Part shown: positions 45,001 to 56,210 of the stretch, in pieces | Position numbering within the stretch: position 1 is the first letter of the stretch | Layout of the letters: every line of letters starts with the position of its first letter | Assembly: GCA_019059635.1 (NCBI GenBank) | Contig: JAGVRJ010000005.1 | Coordinates: 2,294,001-2,358,000, forward strand | Length of the DNA stretch: 64,000 nucleotides | Reading direction: 5' to 3' | From: Proales similis | Lineage: Eukaryota; Rotifera; Eurotatoria; Ploima; Proalidae | Notes under the pieces: generated by a model | Seen by the model: the letters and a program-made list of their open reading frames with translations, nothing else | What the model was told of the DNA's origin: nothing | Database searches by the model: none | Translations under genes and position numbers: made by a program

Positions 45001-47392
45001 AACACGCAGCAAAAATTCAAACTCAACCGAGTAAAAGTCAAGTGAATGGGACGCCCTTATCATTTTGTCATGCTTCTATCTTGCCGCTGGTAGGCTCTCG
45101 ATTTCTCTGATTGCTGCTCGCTGGTCCACATTTACCGCTTTCGTTCACGTCCGGCCTCATGCTTCGCTAGCAGTAAATTAAAAGCGAGCGGCGTTTGAAG
45201 TTGAATGGCAAAACAAGCCTGCAAAGAGAGTCAAAATGTTTGCGACGAATTCACGACGATTCGGTTCAGAGATAAACGTCGGTCGTTGATCGCTTTGAGC
45301 GGTTGATTCTCCTACGGGGAATTGTGAGCTGAGTGACACGACGACGCTTGTCAGATGCCGTATAGCGCGCGAGATTTGGACGCTCATTCTCAACCCGTGC
45401 CGCTTTCTCAATTCAACGCTTTATTCACCGTCCCCAATCCCAGTTCGGTCTCATTTATGCATTCATTTACTTACTCGTCGGATTTTATTCATCTCATATT
45501 CGAATATTGAACGATGCGAATTTGCATCTAGAGCGACAAATCTAGCCATTTCGACTGACGGGATGGCGAGTGAATCTGGTTGCAAGTGACAGGCGCTAGT
45601 CACAGCCACCTTGTCATCAAAAGCCTGTTTCTTTCTATCTTTCTTTTTTTCTGCGATTTTGTTCTTGTTCGGTTTGTCAGTCGGAGTGCGCATGACGCAT
45701 TTATCCGTTCGTTTCGCATTTGTCGCGTTAACTCGCTCATTCTTCGACCGGGCACGCAATCTGCTATTCTTCTATTGCTTTTCATTTCTATTCTTATTTA
45801 TCATCTCAGCCATGACTCGATTTGTTTACTCGGCACAAGCGACTCACCAAGAGGCCGATCTGCGAGCAATAAACGCTCCCAATGCCTCATGTCCTCGCAT
45901 TGGTCGGTGTTTATATGCAATCTCCACCACGTGACGCTCGAGCGAGTCTTGTTTGGGCCCGTTTTAATAAAATCACTGCCGGTCGAGTCTGGAGTTGATG
46001 CCTGATCAACAGCAGCGTGATCATGTCGAAGAGGAGATATGATCGATGGCCAGATAAACAACGGTCGACCTGGCCTATCTCTCTCTTTTCTGCTCTCTCT
46101 TAATTAGATTTGCATGATTTTCTCGTCTTTGCCCGATGAATTATTTGCCTAATTAAGTGGATAAATGCGGATAAGACGAAGAGTCAAGCGGCCACACGCC
46201 CTCAAGCGCCGCCAGAACCGCCACCGCTGCCATCGTTCACTCGCGAGCCGCTCCGTTCGTCATTAATTCGTCGAATCTTCTCTCACTCGCGCCTTTCTCC
46301 ATCCATTATTTATCTTATCAATTTGTTTCAGGTCACCAGCAAGCGTGCGCCAAACAAACAACGAACGCAGAGGCCAAGTAGGCGGGCGGTTGGGGCCACA
46401 GGCCTAGCGGTGATGAGTCGCTCAGCGGACCGTCTCAGAGCGCGGTCGTGATTCGACAAGCGGCTGCGGCATTCGTGTGGCACCACTCATAAATTGACGT
46501 CGATGATTGATCCCCCCCCCTACTTGGCCGTTTCATCTGCCCATCTTCGCCTTTTCTATCTCTTTCACATCACTTTCATTTTTATGGCCACTTAAGATGG
46601 TAACCGCTCAAAAGCGCCGTGTGAATCAGATTGACACGGCCTTTAAAGCGGAACGTGTAATGTAATTCTAGACGGATCGGACGCGCGCTTTGCTGGTTGG
46701 CCCGGTCCTCACTGTGCGCAAAAACAACCAGTTTCCCCACGAGTGCAGTGCAGTGACCACATGCTATCGAATTACCACATTATCATGATCTGAAAAAACA
46801 GCAGTGAAATCAGAATTTGCGGCACAGGAAGCTCTTCTGCCTTTATTATCTTAGGCGCAGGTGGCGGGTTATCACTGACCCTTGTGACTGCCTCGCTCGA
46901 TCAGGCACTAATAAACTCCGCCTAGCGCCAACATTGGTGGACAGCGAACTCCCTTCTTCAACTTCCTGCTGCCGTGTTCCGATGAATGTGTGTGTGGGCC
47001 GGTCCGTGACGCTTATTAGTGGCCAGAATTGGAATCAGACCGAGCCACACGAGCTCGATAAGTGAATCCGCATGTGGTCTACTGTTGACGCGACATTTGA
47101 TTGGACGCGCAGGGCACACGCGCGTCATTGGTCGCAGCCGCTCTCGACGGTCCAATGACACGATCGCATTCTTCTCGCCGCTCATTTCTTTTTTCACATC
47201 TGTCCACTAATTAAAAGCAAGCCAATCTAATCTCATTCGATTTCGTTTAGCATTGAACAGCCATAAGGAAGCTCTCATAACATGGACTGCTATTCGATCT
47301 AAAAAAGACAGCGGGAAAGCGTTATAGTGACAAGCCACACCGAAACCGAGCAAAATCCTACAATCTCTAAATCGGATATTGATCTAACACGC
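39030..47392. other. 8.4-kb gene-free region upstream of disco
   Basis: No convincing gene in 8.4 kb, in a window where spacers are usually under 1 kb. The longest chance ORF is 168 aa (41625-42131, minus), with no family features. The DNA has many ATTA/TAATTA-type motifs, pyrimidine tracts (about 41140-41320), a GCC-repeat patch (about 42303-42318) and an ATG trinucleotide run. I read it as the probable cis-regulatory domain of the developmental gene disco; 5' UTR exons could also hide here. Confidence 0.55.
40921..40943. repeat. (ATG)n trinucleotide microsatellite
   Basis: Seven uninterrupted ATG units plus a partial one. Simple-sequence repeat in the gene-free region; not in a supported reading frame. 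Confidence 0.9.
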
Positions 47393-49528
47393 ATGATAGC
47401 ACAGCCCATGCTTAATACGTTCGATTCAGCTGAGCTCATGTCCAACCTGAGTGAAAATTCGCCATTCGGTTCCATATTTAGTGCTCTGTTAAAAAACCAG
47501 GCCAGTTTCGCCGGACAATCAGCTCCCAGCACCAAAGGAAAGGCAAAGGCATCAAGTGCCAACGTCAATCCGCTCGTCAACCAGCAGAGCAACGCCAATA
47601 GCAACATGTCAAGCCAAGCGCTGATGGCCGCAGCAGCCGCAGCAGCAGCCGCCTCTGTAGGATATCCAGCCGGATACCCGCTCATGTTTGGCGGTGGAAA
47701 CCGGCCTTCTCCACTATTTAACGATAATTCTGCGTCACAGACCAACTCGGCTCAGATGAACTTGCAAAACCAATTGACAGCCAGCTTGGCTTCCAGATCT
47801 GGCAATGTCGATCTAAATCAATTGTATCTGCCTTTTTTGGCCGCAATCAACAATAGGCCAGGGTCGCAGCAGACTAACGCAAACCCGCTGGCCGCAGCAG
47901 CTGCCGCCTTCTACAACCAGAGTCAAATGATGATGCGCAATCAAGGACAATCGAATGACTCTTGGAATCAGCAACAACAGCTCGCTGCCGCCATGCTGGC
48001 CAATCTTAACGGGGCCCAGCCCATTTCTAAGAACAGCTCTCGACCATCAGCTTCGCCCGCCTCGAGCAAAGACGAAGGCAGTGTCTCTAAAAGTGACTCT
48101 GTTCGCAGTGACAAGGACGGAAAAGCTCAGTTTAATCCGCTCAACGTATCTATGCTTATAAATAGCAACAAAAACAACAACGATGAGAATGGAAAGCAAC
48201 AAGCTGCAATGGCCAACCAGTTTGCCGACACATTGGCTGCTTTGTTCAAGTGCGGATCCATGACAGGAAGACCGATGGTGCCAAACGATTTGTCGCCAAA
48301 TAGCTTTCCATTCTTTGGCTGTCAGTCGCCGGCTGGATCGACCGATTCAAGTGTTCGGCTAGAAGCAGGCGAAAGCAAGAAGCGATCATCTGTGGCCGGC
48401 AAGGGCGACAATCGTGTTGAACCCACGGACACTGGCCTCCCTCTGATGAGCTACATAAAGAATTTCGGCAACAGCCAACTGCCCAACAACGGTGTTGTGG
48501 ATAAGCTCGAATCAAAAATGCTTACTCCGGACACGTTCAAGCAGTACAGCATGAAGAAGACAGGCAAAAAGCGCAAGCAACGAGAAGAAAAAGTCGACGC
48601 CGTAGACGAGAACAGCAGTCACAATAACAGCCTTGCACCAAACGAGCCTGATTTGATGGATGACGAATCGAACAATAGCATGACGACACCCACAAATGGT
48701 GGATTACCGGCCAAACGACGCCGACCTGATCTAAGCCAACAGGGCGTATTGGTCAGCCCAAGTGGCAAGAAGCGAGTGCAGTGCCATGTTTGCTTGAAGA
48801 CCTTCTGTGACAAAGGCGCTTTAAAGATCCACTTTAGCGCCGTGCATTTGCGTGAAATGCACAAGTGCACGGTCGAAGGCTGCAACATGGTGTTCAGCTC
48901 CAGACGCTCAAGAAACCGACACAGTGCCAATCCAAATCCCAAACTTCACATGGCTCGACCCCATCCTGTGTCGCACAGATACCAGAATACCGGACCAATT
49001 ATAAGCGAAGATCAACCGTCCATGGCGGGCGTCATCCTTGCTGAAGTCGAAAAGACCGTCAGCCATTCGTATACCGAACTCGACGATGAAGGCAATATGG
49101 ATGAAAGCGGCGAGGTGGAGAGCTCATTGAGTAACGACGCACGTGCAGAACATCAGACCGAGGAGACTAACAGCATCAATGGAGACAATGGAGATGTGAG
49201 AGAGCATGAATTTGACGAGTCAAGCATGGTGTCTGAAGAGGGCGAGGTAAAGGAAGGAAGAGATTATTACGATGATAAAGAAATGGCCAACTGTGATGAA
49301 GAGGCGGGCGAGATGCGCGAACTCGATGCCGATGAAGCAGACGGGGCCGAATCAGATGGAGAAGATAAGCCAAGCCCTCAGAGCCAAACGCATGGCTCGC
49401 GTATGCTGATCACTTCAAGCAAGCGAAAGTCCGCTCAGCCTATGCGCATACCTTCGTCACAACAGATAAACGCCGAAAACTCTGACGCTCAACAAGGGAA
49501 CAGCACCAGCCTCATAGGAGTTATTTAA
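47393..49528 (+). CDS. disco: Disco/basonuclin-type paired C2H2 zinc-finger transcription factor, ~711 aa
   Basis: Disco (insects) and basonuclin (vertebrates) share an adjacent pair of C2H2 fingers and act as nuclear developmental regulators. Residues ~461-520 contain [22 protein letters not shown] and, immediately after, [19 protein letters not shown] followed by NPNPKLHM, the family signature. N-terminal to the fingers is a low-complexity region with poly-Ala (near 47625-47650), Gln/Asn runs and a basic patch KKTGKKRKQ. The C-terminus is very acidic. The frame is open upstream to 47327; I start at Met 47393 ([10 protein letters not shown]). An upstream exon spliced near 47320-47330 is possible. 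Only one finger pair is present in this exon, whereas basonuclins have three pairs. Confidence 0.92.
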   Translation: MIAQPMLNTFDSAELMSNLSENSPFGSIFSALLKNQASFAGQSAPSTKGKAKASSANVNPLVNQQSNANSNMSSQALMAAAAAAAAASVGYPAGYPLMFGGGNRPSPLFNDNSASQTNSAQMNLQNQLTASLASRSGNVDLNQLYLPFLAAINNRPGSQQTNANPLAAAAAAFYNQSQMMMRNQGQSNDSWNQQQQLAAAMLANLNGAQPISKNSSRPSASPASSKDEGSVSKSDSVRSDKDGKAQFNPLNVSMLINSNKNNNDENGKQQAAMANQFADTLAALFKCGSMTGRPMVPNDLSPNSFPFFGCQSPAGSTDSSVRLEAGESKKRSSVAGKGDNRVEPTDTGLPLMSYIKNFGNSQLPNNGVVDKLESKMLTPDTFKQYSMKKTGKKRKQREEKVDAVDENSSHNNSLAPNEPDLMDDESNNSMTTPTNGGLPAKRRRPDLSQQGVLVSPSGKKRVQCHVCLKTFCDKGALKIHFSAVHLREMHKCTVEGCNMVFSSRRSRNRHSANPNPKLHMARPHPVSHRYQNTGPIISEDQPSMAGVILAEVEKTVSHSYTELDDEGNMDESGEVESSLSNDARAEHQTEETNSINGDNGDVREHEFDESSMVSEEGEVKEGRDYYDDKEMANCDEEAGEMRELDADEADGAESDGEDKPSPQSQTHGSRMLITSSKRKSAQPMRIPSSQQINAENSDAQQGNSTSLIGVI

Positions 49529-50322
49529 ATCGCTCCCCTCGTTGACGCATCTTGATCTGAACTCACTCTGAGCTGCAACTCAACACAGCTTCTGAATTAC
49601 TTTCGACTCTCTTGCTAGTTATCTAATTTAAGAAATGCAAATATTTGCCTTGTGAAGCACTGGCCAGCAGCACCAGCCCTTCCCTTCACACTTGCTTTAG
49701 CGGGCCTTTCCTTTTTGAGTGACTTTAATTTTCGATCTTACATCTCTTGTGTGCAAATTTGACTGATCTGGTTATTTAAACGACCTTAGTCCTCTGTTTT
49801 ATTCAAATCAAATCCGCCTTGTTTTTCTCATCCGCTCTTCTAACTCAACAGCTCTACGCTTTCCTATTTCCCACTCTATCTTTTTCTCTCTCTCCTCTCA
49901 CTTCCTCTCATTTCGGTTTTTCTTAATTCTTCACTTTTTGTGTTCTATCGGCGCTTACGCTTTTTCTCTGAACGATTTTTTCAAGTCAATATTATCAATA
50001 TTTTCCTCTAGTCTTCGATTTATTACAGTTTCTTTGACTATTTATGAAAAATGTTTGAAAGAAAAGTTTGGAAAAAAGTTAAAATTTCTGATTTGGCGCG
50101 AATTAAAAAAGGAAAAAAGGAAAGACGAGATGGAAAATGCCCAATTCCTCGTATCCCATGAGTTCAAAAATGCATATGGGAAATAGAGCCGGTTCAGCGA
50201 GTCTCTGGTAAAATCTCAGAAATCGAAATGCTCTTTCAATTTATCGTACAATATTGGAGGATTTGGACCATCCGAGTCCGAGCCCGACTCATCCAGAGAA
50301 AGCAGAGTCCTCGGGTGTGCTA
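49529..50322. other. Convergent 3' region between disco and CREB3-like
   Basis: About 790 bp of T-rich sequence with no gene; probably the long 3' UTR of disco (for example the pyrimidine tracts at 49850-49930) and the end of the CREB3-like transcript. Confidence 0.5.
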
Positions 50323-51489
50323 TCAAAATTTTATCAAGCTATTATTCTTGCTCAATGACCAGACGACATTCATCTCACTTCGGTATGACGGTTGGCCTAC
50401 ACTAGAGGTGACCAAAATCTCCCCATCCGACTCGCTTCCGACCGGGTAAAAACAAAATGTTATCAAGAATGAGACGAACAACACGGCAGTTGAGGCTCTC
50501 TTATGTCGGCGTAGCAGGGTCGATAAGCATGTCTGCAGATTTTGAACCTGACTTATCAATTTGCTAGGAAAGTTTAAAAGATCAACCAGCGTCCATTTTG
50601 ACACCATTCGTCTAGTGCTTACTTGTTCTGATTGCGCAGCAGACGAATCTGGTCTTGCAGCTCTTCGTTTTCTTTGGTGCATAAATCCACCCTTTTTTCA
50701 AGGCCGTCCACGTATTTCTTTTTCCTCTCGCGGCTCACGTGCGCTGATTTCTAACACGGGCAAAATATCAACATTTGATAGCTTTAAATAAGTCTTGCCT
50801 TTGAGAATAAAATCAATCAACTCACTTTGTTTCTTATTTTGCGCCTCACCAATCTCAGAACCTTTTCCTCGCTCTTCAAGACTCTTGATTAGCGCTAATA
50901 TATGAGAAGTCGACAATATAGCTCTTACTTTGGTCAACGGCCACCGAGTAGGAACCCGATGTCCTTCTTTGACGAACATTTCCCGTTCTTCTTCTGTTAG
51001 CTTGATTTCATTCGAGCCGTGGATCTCATTGTCAACGTAGACCAAAGTTTGTTGGGACTGATTTGAATTCGAACCCGGCGAGTCGTCCCAATGATCGTCG
51101 CTGGGTGAAGAATGTTCGACCGAAAGTTGATTGGAATCAAAATCAATCACTACTTCATTTCGGAAGTTTGAATCAAGTCCATGACCAATCAGGGATTGAT
51201 CAATATCGGATAAGTGGCTCTGAGAATTTCCATCCAAGTCAAACTGTATCATCCATTCTGACGGCAGAGCTCCACTCTGTGATAGGACTTGAAGCTGATT
51301 TTGAAGATCGATTTCTTCCTCAAGATCAAGTGGTGCTGAGAGGCTGGTCGTCATGGACTGGACTTGGAGAAAACAGCCCAGGTCCGAAGAGGATTTACAA
51401 GTCTGATGAAATTCAGCTGAGTCGTTAGTCAGGCCTGAAAAATCGATGCCTTGGATAAGTTCATCGAACAGCTCAGGCTGATTTTGCAT
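50323..51489 (-). CDS. CREB3-family membrane-bound bZIP transcription factor, 4 exons, ~325 aa
   Basis: CREB3/OASIS-type factors sit in the ER membrane and are released by S1P/S2P cleavage to enter the nucleus. Exons (minus): 51489-50929, 50873-50826, 50750-50623 and 50563-50323; phases agree. The acidic N-terminus is followed by LTEEEREMFVKEG and PLTK, then a 16-residue exon (SEEKVLRLVRRKIRNK) joined to KSAHVSRERKKKYVDGLE, together the bZIP basic region of this family. A leucine zipper follows (VDLCTKENEELQDQIRLL), then a membrane helix (ASTAVLFVSFLITFCFY) and a short luminal tail. The basic region is only visible after splicing. Which CREB3 member this is cannot be decided. Confidence 0.9.
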
Positions 51490-51943
51490 TGTGTGAAGCT
51501 CATATACTGTATTTCCCAGTTCAGCTCAGTCTTGGTTTTGTGATTTCTATTCACCTTGAAGAGTGACTCATTTTAAAATGCTTTGAGTGAATGCATTCGT
51601 TAAACTGGTTACCAAATATTATATTTGATTGCTCAATTACCTCAAACACGATGTGCGTACCCAGCTTCACAATAAGGCGCTGGATAAGCCAAAAAGCTAG
51701 TGTATCAGCTAGTTGTTGAAAATACTCTTGATGAAGTTTTAAACTATTTTTAATAATATTCAAGTAATTAAATAAATTGACACGGATTCCCTACGACCCT
51801 ATCCATAACCATGGTATATTTGAAACTTGAAAATCAGAGGCTGGAAGAAATTAACTCTTGAGATACTTTATTTCTTTAGATCTTATTCTCAAATTTCAGA
51901 ATAAAAACGTCGAAATTGAAAGGAAAATTTAAGCTTTACTAGT
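51490..51943. other. Intergenic, no gene seen
   Basis: AT-rich spacer upstream of the CREB3-like start and downstream of the first GST. No coding signal. Confidence 0.45.
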
Positions 51944-52684
51944 TTAAAAAGAAGTTTTCGGTCGCTTCTTTAACCATTCAGCTATTTTGGGCTCATTTTT
52001 AACTCTTTGTTCTAGTTCTCTGATCTTTGAGAATTTGCTTACAACCGCTTCGCGTTTATCCCCCAGATATTCTAGCACAAGGAATAGATAAATATCCACG
52101 TATGAGAGCCTCTTTCCGACCAAAAACCCAGTTCCATTTTTGTTCAGTTTTTCCTCAATTATTCCCATCTTGCTTGGAATGATCTCGGTGGCAAGCTTCA
52201 AGTTAAGCTGCTGTTTCGCTGCCTCATCCTGGGTCGAAAAAGCATTTATAATGTGGGTTAGAACATCCGTCAGCTCCTCAGCATATCTAAACATTAAAAT
52301 ATAAACCCACTATTTTTCAAATCAGGTTGTTAATAATTTTCGATTACGATTCTATTTCGGCTGCTTCAATATCATTATCCCCACAAAGTTTCAATCTTCG
52401 GGCCACGAAACGAGCTTTTTAAAACAGAATTTATTAACTGGCAAATATTCATGCCAAAAATTTGACTTACCGATCGCTTGAGATTGCCCGATTTTAATGG
52501 TTTTCGTTCCTTCCTTTACTTCCAGGACTGGCACTGTGCCAAAAGGTGTGGTGCTTTTGTACTTTGGCCATTGGTCGCTTTCGAAGCGGAAGTCCTCATA
52601 AGGCTGACCGGCAGCAGCGAATATAAGCCGAATCAACTCAGCTCGACCTCGGCCGTTGAAATACCAAAGCTTGTACTGGGCCAT
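51944..52684 (-). CDS. Sigma-class glutathione S-transferase, copy A
   Basis: Sigma GSTs conjugate glutathione to electrophiles or isomerise prostaglandin-like compounds in the cytosol. Met at 52684 begins [19 protein letters not shown]; the Tyr of WYF is the catalytic tyrosine and [14 protein letters not shown] is the class signature. [18 protein letters not shown] and IGQSQAI form the glutathione site. Short introns split the gene after QSQAI and before YAEELTDVL; an exon with [15 protein letters not shown] lies between. The C-terminal helical domain ends [14 protein letters not shown]. It is a tandem paralogue of copy B with the same intron positions. Confidence 0.93.
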
Positions 52685-53198
52685 TTTAAATCTCTCTTCT
52701 TTTAAATTAGGTGGTTCTGTTGCTTGAATATGCTGACACTTAAATAGTGTGCCTGTTGCTCTAAATGCTTCGTCATGAACGACACTGCATTTTCCAGTTG
52801 GAATTATCCGCGTCGATCTGGTAATTATGATTGCCAGTACCAATGGTTTAGTGTTGATTACTGCATACCGTCTTTCAACCACCTTTATTTGATATCTTCC
52901 TTGAAAGGCAAATAAACCCGATAATTATGCGTAGAATGACGATGCAGTCCGTTTAAAGTATGACTGTTTCTGTAATTGAAGGTGTCGATTCTAACTCCGG
53001 ATGACAAGTCTTGGAAATTAGATTTAAAGACCGCGGCGCTTTTAAGAAAGCCAAGCAACTCATGAAGCATCGGTCCCAATTCAATTAGCCAGCCCTAATA
53101 AACCAGAGTGGTGACATAAATGCTTTATTAATTAATCAAGTGTTGCATTAGACTAAAGTAATCTTGAGAGCTATTCTGGATCACTTTTCTAGATTAAG
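52685..53198. other. Spacer between tandem GST genes
   Basis: About 510 bp holding the copy A promoter and the copy B 3' UTR. Two minus-strand ORFs (52885-53079 and the one running into copy A) show no family features outside the GST. Confidence 0.45.
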
Positions 53199-53961
53199 CT
53201 ACATTTGAGTGACAGGTCGCTTCTGAAGCCATTCGCTGATCTTCGGATTGCTTCTCACTTTTTCGTCGAGCTCCTTTATTTTGGTGAATTTGCTAAATAT
53301 CATCTCACGCTTATCGCCTAGCATCTCCAGCACAGCAAAGAGATAAAGATCAGCGTATGAAACGTCGGCGCCGACCAAGAATCCACTTCCATTTTTGGAA
53401 AGTCTCTCTTCGAATATTCCCATTTTGCTCGGAATAACTTCGTTGCTAAATTTCAAGTTTAGCTCTTGTTTCTTTGCCTCGTTCTGTTCCATCATTCCTT
53501 TAACCATTTCGTTTAGAAAGTCGGTAACCTCCTCTGCATATCTTGATGTATGATAAAGGCGTTGATCCACTTGGATCAAAAAAGCCATCAAATTATCTTA
53601 CGATTCAATTTCTGCGGTTTCAAAGTCATTTGTTCCACAAAGTTTAAATCTTCTGGCCAAGAAACGTGCTAAATACAGAAACATTTGATTGCGTTTATAT
53701 CAGACAGACACCTTGTTAGTAATTATTAAAGTAATATGGACGCTTACCGATCGCTTGAGATTGTCCGATCTTCAAATGAGTTGATCCTTCCTTAATTTCT
53801 AAGAAAGGAACTTGGCCAAATGGCGATTGAGGCTTCAAATTTGGCCACTGATCGCGTTCGATTCGATAATCCTCGTAAGTCTGGCCGGCAGCAGCAAAGA
53901 TGAGGCGGATGATCTCTCCTTTTCCTCTCATGTTAAAGTACCACAGCTTGTACTGAGCCAT
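53199..53961 (-). CDS. Sigma-class glutathione S-transferase, copy B
   Basis: Close tandem paralogue of copy A. It starts [19 protein letters not shown] at 53961 with the catalytic Tyr in WYF. Family motifs QWPNLKPQSPFGQVPFLE and IGQSQAI are followed by a short exon (ARFLARRFKLCGTND) and a last exon (YAEEVTDFLNEMV, then SGFLVGADVSYADLYLFAVLEMLG, ending SEWLQKRPVTQM). The Met in place of Gly in WYFNMRGKGE lies next to the active site and differs from copy A. Introns match copy A in place. Confidence 0.93.
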
Positions 53962-54337
53962 GTTTTCTAATTCGTGTTTCTTTTTGTTTCTAATATTCTT
54001 TACTCGAAATGAATGAGTGAATTTCTGAAACTTTTCTGACAATATTTCAAGCACCTAACAACCCCAAGGGCTCGAGCGCAATACACGATGCAAACGCCTT
54101 GACTACCTCGCGTGCTTTGACTTTTTTTCTGCTCAAATTATTCCCCACTAGCCATCTCAATTATGATTTATTCCCACCCTTGTGAGATTGCAACTCTTGT
54201 TTTCAAAAAAAGTCGTCAAGCATTTTATTAGTGCGATTGCACAAAGCAACACGCTCTTAGTTATGTACATTATGGTTTCATTTCGACAGAAATCCAACAA
54301 GGACACTTCAATTAGCTCGATGTGTTTCTTTCTCTTT
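53962..54337. other. Intergenic, no gene seen
   Basis: The spacer holds the copy B promoter and the CDC6 3' end. ORFs here on both strands are short and featureless. Confidence 0.45.
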
Positions 54338-55966
54338 TCACTTGTACTGCTTGTTGGTAAGAATATCAGACATGAAAGTCTCATCCTGCAGCTTGTCTCG
54401 TAGTTCTTGCTCATCGATGCTTAAGGATATCTTATCAAAAAAACGCCAGCAAACGTCAATTCTTGTCTTTTTAACAATTCCGCTAGGGTTTTACCTTGAA
54501 ATTCCTCACTTCCTTGGCTTTTTTTATTGCGACCAACGATAGGTCTTGAACCAATGTGCATAGATGCAAAAACTCTGACTCGTTTCCCATCTCAGTTGAG
54601 TACGCTTTGCAAATTTTGTTGAATTTGTCGTATAACTTGAGCAGAAAGGCAAATACCCTTTTGAGATTGGCATACCGATAAAAGTTGATTTGGGTCTTAC
54701 TTTTGAGAGAACGACCTCTTTGACTTTCATTTCTTTGTTGCAAAGTAGCACGGTGCACAAAAGTATCTTTTGCATGAGTGGCATCGAAGTCTTTTCCATA
54801 TTGGAGTTGGTCATTGGGTTGACCAAATTGAATACTCTCATCATATGAGAGATGTTCACTGGCTTAAAATCAATTTCCTCCTCGCTTTGCTCTGATTTAG
54901 ATCGATACTCTTGCTGGGCGATCTCGATCGCTCGCCTTTGTGAGTTTAAACTTCTTTTCACAGCCTCGTCAAATTTAACCCATTCAATAATGCACATTTA
55001 CCGGCAGATGTCCAGCACTTTTCTTATATCACCGCTGGTTGAGGCGATCTTGGATGCACACAGCACCAAGGCTCTTTCTTCAATAACTTGTTTGTTATTG
55101 TTTATCTCTTGGACGCAATTAAGTCGTTCCTTCACGATCTTGATTATATCCTCTTTTGAGTATGGCATGAACTTTAAAATCTTTGGCTTGTGCTCAGGCT
55201 TTAGCTCCAGACGGGGCAAGAGGCGATCTGTAAAGTCGAGCGAGTTTGCAATTCCTTTTTAAATTGAATAATTTGAATAATTGGCTGTTAAATCAGAAAG
55301 TTGAGCGTCGCAAAATTTCTAGTCACCAATTAGAATAAGTCTTGAGCCAGGCATGAACGGCCAGCTAAAAATTCGATAAAGATCATTCGTGTTTTTGATG
55401 CTTGATTCAATCTGGTCTATTTCATCGATGACAAGAACACTTTAATTGAAACGTTAAGGCCATTTATATTGAACAAAGTCGGGGCCCCTTTAGCTTACAC
55501 CGGAGTTGGATACGACACAATACATGACTCTGCGTTTTTGGCCAATGTTTCTTTGGTCGCTCGCTTAACTGCATTTGAAGAATTATCTAGCGAGTCAATA
55601 AACAGCTCCTGAACCATAATTTTGTAAAAAGACTGAATATTCTTAATTGCCATGCAGTTCAAGCTAATTTGCTTGAATTTATATTTTGTCTGATTAAGAA
55701 AAGATTAATAACAGACCACCAAAGAACGAACGAATAATTCAAATTGGAATACTGACTCGAAGACGGTCCAAAAGATGATTGACCGAAAGGGTTTTCCCTG
55801 TACCCGGCTGCCCATTCACATACAAACTGATCATTTGGCTGGTTTGAAAGCATTCGCACAAAAAGCCTTCAAGCTCATCAATCTCTTTGCTCCTGCTGAT
55901 CACGCGATCAGAATGCGAGGCATTAAGAACTTTTTTTGCCTCCGAATAAACTTCATCCGCTTTCAT
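54338..55966 (-). CDS. CDC6: CDC6 replication-licensing AAA+ ATPase with a very short N-terminus
   Basis: CDC6 helps ORC load the MCM helicase at replication origins. The AAA+ core is visible across several short exons: VISRSKEIDELEGFL, Walker A GQPGTGKTL, Walker B VLVIDEIDQIE, sensor-1 region SRLILIG plus ANSLDFTDRLLPRL, FMPYSKEDIIKIVKERL, and sensor 2 SGDIRKVLDICR followed by RAIEIAQQEY. The C-terminal winged helix has LMQKILLCTVLL and MKVKEVVLSK; a last exon ends FMSDILTNKQYK, matching the family end. CDC6 and not ORC1 is indicated by the DFTDRLLPRL and RRAIEI segments. An in-frame TGA lies just upstream of Met 55966, so unless an upstream exon exists, the regulatory N-terminal region (about 170 aa in human) is absent. 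Confidence 0.92.
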
Positions 55967-56138
55967 ATTTGCTTTTCATCGATTGTTTCAAATTTCAACT
56001 GAATATTTAAAGCAATGTCCTGGCGACCACTTTTCATTAACTCTGTATCAAATAGAGCTTGCAACAGGCAGCAAAACAACATTTAAAATATCTTAGCTAA
56101 TCTAAAAAGCTGATTCAAGAAGAGTAAGAAAAAACTAT

Positions 56139-56210
56139 TGGAGCTGAGGGGGATCGATCCCCTGACCTTCCGCATGCAAAGCGGACGCTCTACCACTGAG
56201 CTACAACCCC
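56139..56210 (-). tRNA. tRNA-Ala (anticodon UGC)
   Basis: A 72-nt cloverleaf without an intron. The acceptor stem (GGGGTTG with CAGCTCC) includes the G3-U70 wobble pair that marks alanine tRNAs. The D arm is GCTC/GAGC, the anticodon stem TCCGC/GCGGA with loop TTTGCAT (TGC), and the T arm AGGGG/CCCCT with loop ATCGATC (box-B-like). The discriminator base is A. CCA is not encoded, as expected in eukaryotes. It lies between CDC6 and dystrophin. Confidence 0.96.

Noticed and set aside
45580-46005. 141-aa plus-strand ORF with hydrophobic stretches
   Set aside because: T-rich DNA gives Phe/Leu runs by chance; overlapping ORFs exist in every frame at the same place.
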